Source: Streptomyces sp. STR69 (GTDB taxonomy: Bacteria; Actinomycetota; Actinomycetes; Streptomycetales; Streptomycetaceae). Taken from it: DNA of 64,000 nucleotides. The DNA lies in the NCBI RefSeq assembly GCF_024519455.1, contig NZ_JALJRY010000004.1, forward strand, positions 310,001 through 374,000, given 5' to 3'. Below, in pieces: positions 61,071 to 64,000 of this stretch. A program made the position numbers and the translations under genes. Numbering within the stretch: the first letter of the stretch is position 1; each line of letters begins with the position of its first letter. The notes below the pieces were generated by a model. The model was given only the letters and a program-made list of their open reading frames with translations, had not been told where the DNA came from and made no database searches.

Positions 61071-63533
61071 GTGGCCACCTTCCTCTATCGACTGGGACGG
61101 CTCGCCTTCCGGCGACGACGCCTGTTCCTGATGTTGTGGATCGCCGTCCTGGCCGCCGTAGGCATCGGCGCCATGAGTTCCACCGGCTCCACCTCGGACA
61201 GCTTCACGCTGCCCGGCACGCAGTCCCAGAAGGCCATCGACCTGCTGGGCAAGGAGTTCCCGCAGGCCTCCGCCTCGGGCGCCACCGCTCGGGTCGTCTT
61301 CGAGGCCCCTTCCGGCCAGAAGCTCACCTCCGCCGCCAACAAGGCGGAAATCACCTCGCTGGTGGCCGAGTTGAAGGCGTCGCCGCAGGTGGCGAGCGTC
61401 TCCGACCCGTTCACCAGTGGTCTGGTCAGCAAGTCGGGCTCCATCGCCTACACCCAGGTGTCCTACAAGGTCGCCAAGTCCGACGTCAGCAGCGCCGCGC
61501 ACGAGGCCTTGAACAAGGTTGCCGCGGAGGGCGAGAAGGCCGGGCTGACGGTCAGCATGGGCGGTGACGCGGTCGAGGACAAGGCGGCCAGCAAGGCTGC
61601 CGAACTGATCGGTCTGGCGGTCGCCGCGGTCGTTCTGGTGATCACCTTCGGCTCGCTGATCGCGGCGGGCCTTCCGCTGCTGACCGCGATCCTCGGCGTG
61701 GGCGTGGCCGTCATGTGCATCACCATCGCCACCTCGTTCGTGGACATGGCCTCGGCCGCCTCGACACTGGCTCTGATGCTGGGTCTGGCGGTCGCCATCG
61801 ACTACGCCTTGTTCATCGTCTCCCGCTACCGCAACGAGATCCGCGACGGCCATGATCCGGAAGAAGCCGCCGGCCGGGCCCTGGGCACCGCCGGATCCGC
61901 CGTCGTCTTCGCCGGCCTCACCGTGATCATCGCGCTGGCGGGCCTGAGTGTCATCGGCATCAAGATGCTCACCTCGATGGGCCTGGCCTCCGCCTTCGCG
62001 GTCGCTGTCGCCGTGGTCATCGCCCTGACCCTGCTGCCCGCGATGCTGGGCTTCGCCGGGACGCGGATCATGAAGGGCAAGCTCCTCAGCCGCCGCATGC
62101 ACGCGCTGGAGGAACGCGGCGAGGGCGAGGCCATGGGTGTGCGCTGGGCGCGCTTCGTCACCCGCAATCCGGTCAAGGTCCTCGCCGTCGCGGTGATCGG
62201 CCTGGGCCTGCTGACCATCCCCGCCATGTCGCTGCGCCTAGCGCTGCCCGACGACTCCATGAAGTCCCCCGACAGCACCCAGCGCGTCGCCTACGACACC
62301 CTCAGCAAGGGCTTCCGTCCCGGCTTCAACGGTCCCCTGACCGTGGTGGTCGACGCCCGTGACAGCAAGGACCCGAAGGCCGCCGCCGCGGACGCGGTGG
62401 CGCGGATCAAGAAGCTGCCCAACGTGGCCACGGTGCGCGACGCCGCGTTCAACGAGTCCGGCGACGTGGCCCTGATCGGGGCCATCCCGAAGAGCGCGCC
62501 GAGCAGCCAGGCCACCAAGGACCTGGTCAAGGACATCCGCGCCCAGAGCGGCACGTTGCACAAGGACACGGGTGCCGACCTGATGGTGACCGGCACCACC
62601 GCCGTCAACATCGACGTCTCCACCAAGCTCGGCCAGGCCCTCATCCCCTACCTGGCGATCGTGGTCGGCCTGGCGCTGGTCCTGCTCCTGCTGGTCTTCC
62701 GCTCGATCCTGGTCCCGCTCAAGGCAGCCCTCGGATTCCTCCTGAGCGTGGGCGCCACGCTCGGTGTCGTGGTCGCCGTCTTCCAGTGGGGCTGGCTCAA
62801 GGGTCTCTTCGGCATCCAGGAAACCGCGCCGATCGTGAGCGTCCTGCCCATCCTGCTGATCGGCGTGGTCTTCGGACTCGCCATGGACTACGAGGTCTTC
62901 CTCGTCACCCGGATGCGGGAGGAGTACGTCCACGGGGCCGAACCCACGCAGGCGATCGTCCAGGGCTTCAAGCACAGTGCGCGCGTGGTCACCGCGGCGG
63001 CGATCATCATGATCTCGGTGTTCTCCGGCTTCCTCCTCGACGACGTGGCACTCATCAAGTCCATCGGCCTCGGCCTCGGCTCCGCCGTGTTCTTCGACGC
63101 CTTCGTGGTCCGCATGACCATCGTCCCGGCGGTCATGACCCTGCTCGGGCGCCGCGCCTGGGCCCTGCCCAAGTGGCTGGACCGGGTCATGCCCAACGTG
63201 GACGTCGAGGGCGAGAAGTTGCGAAAGGCCCTGGCAGCCGAGGAGACGAGCACCGCACCCGAACCCGTATTCGCCGGCGTACCCGCCGGGGGCCGCCAGG
63301 GCTCGGACGACCACGCCGCCCCGTCAGTCCTCACCAGCAGCTCCGGCTCCGACGCCTCGGACACGCCTGGCTTCGCGTCGCCGCTTCCCCGGCACCACCG
63401 TGGAAGGATCCCGGGACTGCCCGGCCTCGGGCACCGCGCGAACGAAGGCGACGCCGCCCCGTCGGCCGACACGGCCGAGCCGAAAGCAACGCCGACGAGG
63501 GGGTTGCGGAACAAACTGTTCCGCAAGAGCTAA
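61071..63533 (+). CDS. MMPL/RND-type membrane transporter
   Basis: 820 residues. Two repeats of one membrane segment, a ~130-residue extracellular loop and five membrane segments; MLGLAVAIDYALFIVSRYRNE and VVFGLAMDYEVFLVTRMREE are the paired proton-relay helices with GxxxDY motifs. After the last segment (~residue 705) a flexible Ser/Ala/Pro-rich tail of ~110 residues follows. GTG start with GGGAG upstream. MMPL proteins export lipids, siderophores or drugs; cargo unknown. Confidence 0.9.
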   Translation: MATFLYRLGRLAFRRRRLFLMLWIAVLAAVGIGAMSSTGSTSDSFTLPGTQSQKAIDLLGKEFPQASASGATARVVFEAPSGQKLTSAANKAEITSLVAELKASPQVASVSDPFTSGLVSKSGSIAYTQVSYKVAKSDVSSAAHEALNKVAAEGEKAGLTVSMGGDAVEDKAASKAAELIGLAVAAVVLVITFGSLIAAGLPLLTAILGVGVAVMCITIATSFVDMASAASTLALMLGLAVAIDYALFIVSRYRNEIRDGHDPEEAAGRALGTAGSAVVFAGLTVIIALAGLSVIGIKMLTSMGLASAFAVAVAVVIALTLLPAMLGFAGTRIMKGKLLSRRMHALEERGEGEAMGVRWARFVTRNPVKVLAVAVIGLGLLTIPAMSLRLALPDDSMKSPDSTQRVAYDTLSKGFRPGFNGPLTVVVDARDSKDPKAAAADAVARIKKLPNVATVRDAAFNESGDVALIGAIPKSAPSSQATKDLVKDIRAQSGTLHKDTGADLMVTGTTAVNIDVSTKLGQALIPYLAIVVGLALVLLLLVFRSILVPLKAALGFLLSVGATLGVVVAVFQWGWLKGLFGIQETAPIVSVLPILLIGVVFGLAMDYEVFLVTRMREEYVHGAEPTQAIVQGFKHSARVVTAAAIIMISVFSGFLLDDVALIKSIGLGLGSAVFFDAFVVRMTIVPAVMTLLGRRAWALPKWLDRVMPNVDVEGEKLRKALAAEETSTAPEPVFAGVPAGGRQGSDDHAAPSVLTSSSGSDASDTPGFASPLPRHHRGRIPGLPGLGHRANEGDAAPSADTAEPKATPTRGLRNKLFRKS

Positions 63534-63688
63534 GAGCTGACGGAGACGCGTCGCAACAGCGACCACTGCCGACCGCTGTTCGACCACCGACCGGATCGGC
63601 CACCTCCCACCGGCCGATTCCCCAGCCCCGCCCGCCGGTCCAATCCCCCGGGACCGGCGGGCGGCCTCCCGACCCGTGAAGGACCCCC

Positions 63689-64000
63689 GTGACCACACCG
63701 AGCGCCCCCGCGGCCCCCGGCCCGGACGACCGCCGGGTCCTGGAGACCCTGACCAGCGATTCCGAACAGCGCGTGATCGCCTCGGTCATCTTCCGGCTGG
63801 CCGCGCTGCGGCGGGCCGACCGGGCCCATCCCAAGGTCCGGTACTGGGGGGTACCGGCCTTCTGCGCCGCGCTCGGCATCAACTCCTACCTCAACCCCTA
63901 CAACACCGGCGACGTCCCGGCGCAGCTGGCGCTCATCGTCGCGTTCGCCCTCCCCCTCCTGTGGCGGGAACGCCGGCCCATGCTGGTCTTCGCCCTGACC
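63689..64000 (+). CDS. Sensor histidine kinase, N-terminal part (3' end outside the window)
   Basis: 104 residues from GTG, preceded by GAAGGA. After a soluble start there is a first hydrophobic stretch (WGVPAFCAALGINSYLN) and a second (LALIVAFALPLLWRERRPMLVFAL). The pattern of LLWRERRP loops between paired segments is typical of the membrane sensor part of Streptomyces NarL/DesK-type kinases. Kinase domains are beyond the window, so the call rests on this pattern only. It may form a two-component pair controlling the MMPL gene. Confidence 0.6.
   Translation, partial: MTTPSAPAAPGPDDRRVLETLTSDSEQRVIASVIFRLAALRRADRAHPKVRYWGVPAFCAALGINSYLNPYNTGDVPAQLALIVAFALPLLWRERRPMLVFALT

Noticed and set aside
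1..64000. CRISPR arrays, tRNA or rRNA genes, and replication origins
   Set aside because: No regularly spaced repeats, cloverleaf-like sequences, rRNA-like stretches or DnaA-box clusters were recognised by eye.

Overview
High GC, Actinobacteria-type codon use, many GTG/TTG starts with 4-base stop/start overlaps, and the gene content (sugar ABC systems without their own ATPase, DasR-like GntR regulator, GH18/GH76/GH95 hydrolases, PAS-PP2C-ATPase protein) point to a Streptomyces or close relative. The dense catabolic content, decayed genes and an IS remnant suggest an accessory part of the chromosome; that placement is inference.

Layout. 1-0.8 kb: end of a GH76 alpha-1,6-mannanase. 0.9-1.7 kb: an amidohydrolase-like protein that has lost its TIM barrel and is fused to an Atu4866 domain. 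1.7-9.3 kb: an amino-sugar/beta-glucoside type cluster (BadF-type kinase, GH4 phosphoglycosidase, two permeases, binding protein) divergent from a HutC/DasR-like GntR regulator and a GH18 chitinase. 9.3-17.4 kb: a full-length amidohydrolase, CPA1 antiporter, free-standing Atu4866 protein, MFS exporter, YtcJ-type amidohydrolase and divergent LysR regulator. 17.5-20.1 kb: DUF1275 membrane protein overlapping an aquaporin-type channel, then an APH-type kinase. 20.1-25.0 kb: a scarred region, with two halves of a PPOX-family gene flanking a PAS-PAS-PP2C-ATPase protein and a STAS protein, then a truncated carboxymuconolactone decarboxylase butted against a truncated sugar porter. 25.0-26.9 kb: Gfo/Idh/MocA dehydrogenase and TIM-barrel isomerase (inositol-type module).

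27.2-33.7 kb: Rieske oxygenase, a 59-residue CxC protein, a PDR-type reductase, an IclR regulator and an NMT1/SsuA-type ABC importer with its own ATPase, probably uptake and oxidative opening of an aromatic acid. 33.6-34.4 kb: degenerate discoidin glycosidase/lyase remnant. 34.5-40.5 kb: alpha-glucoside operon (LacI, SBP, two permeases, GH13). 40.5-46.2 kb: 4-hydroxyproline catabolism (three-part D-hydroxyproline dehydrogenase, deaminase, epimerase) with a GntR/FCD regulator and a candidate shared operator. 46.3 kb: IS5-type transposase remnant. 46.6-57.1 kb: GH3 glucosidase/xylosidase with ABC importer, two paralogous LacI regulators and a GH95 alpha-L-fucosidase; identical palindromes lie upstream of the ABC operon and of GH95. 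57.4-64 kb: type-B carboxylesterase, PadR regulator with a 15-bp-arm operator, quinone reductase, MMPL transporter and the start of a sensor kinase.

Three sugar importers (1.7-7.2, 36-39, 49-52 kb) have no ATPase gene nearby, as expected where the shared ATPase MsiK serves many Streptomyces sugar importers. All functional statements come from reading motifs and neighbourhoods by eye; no database search was run.
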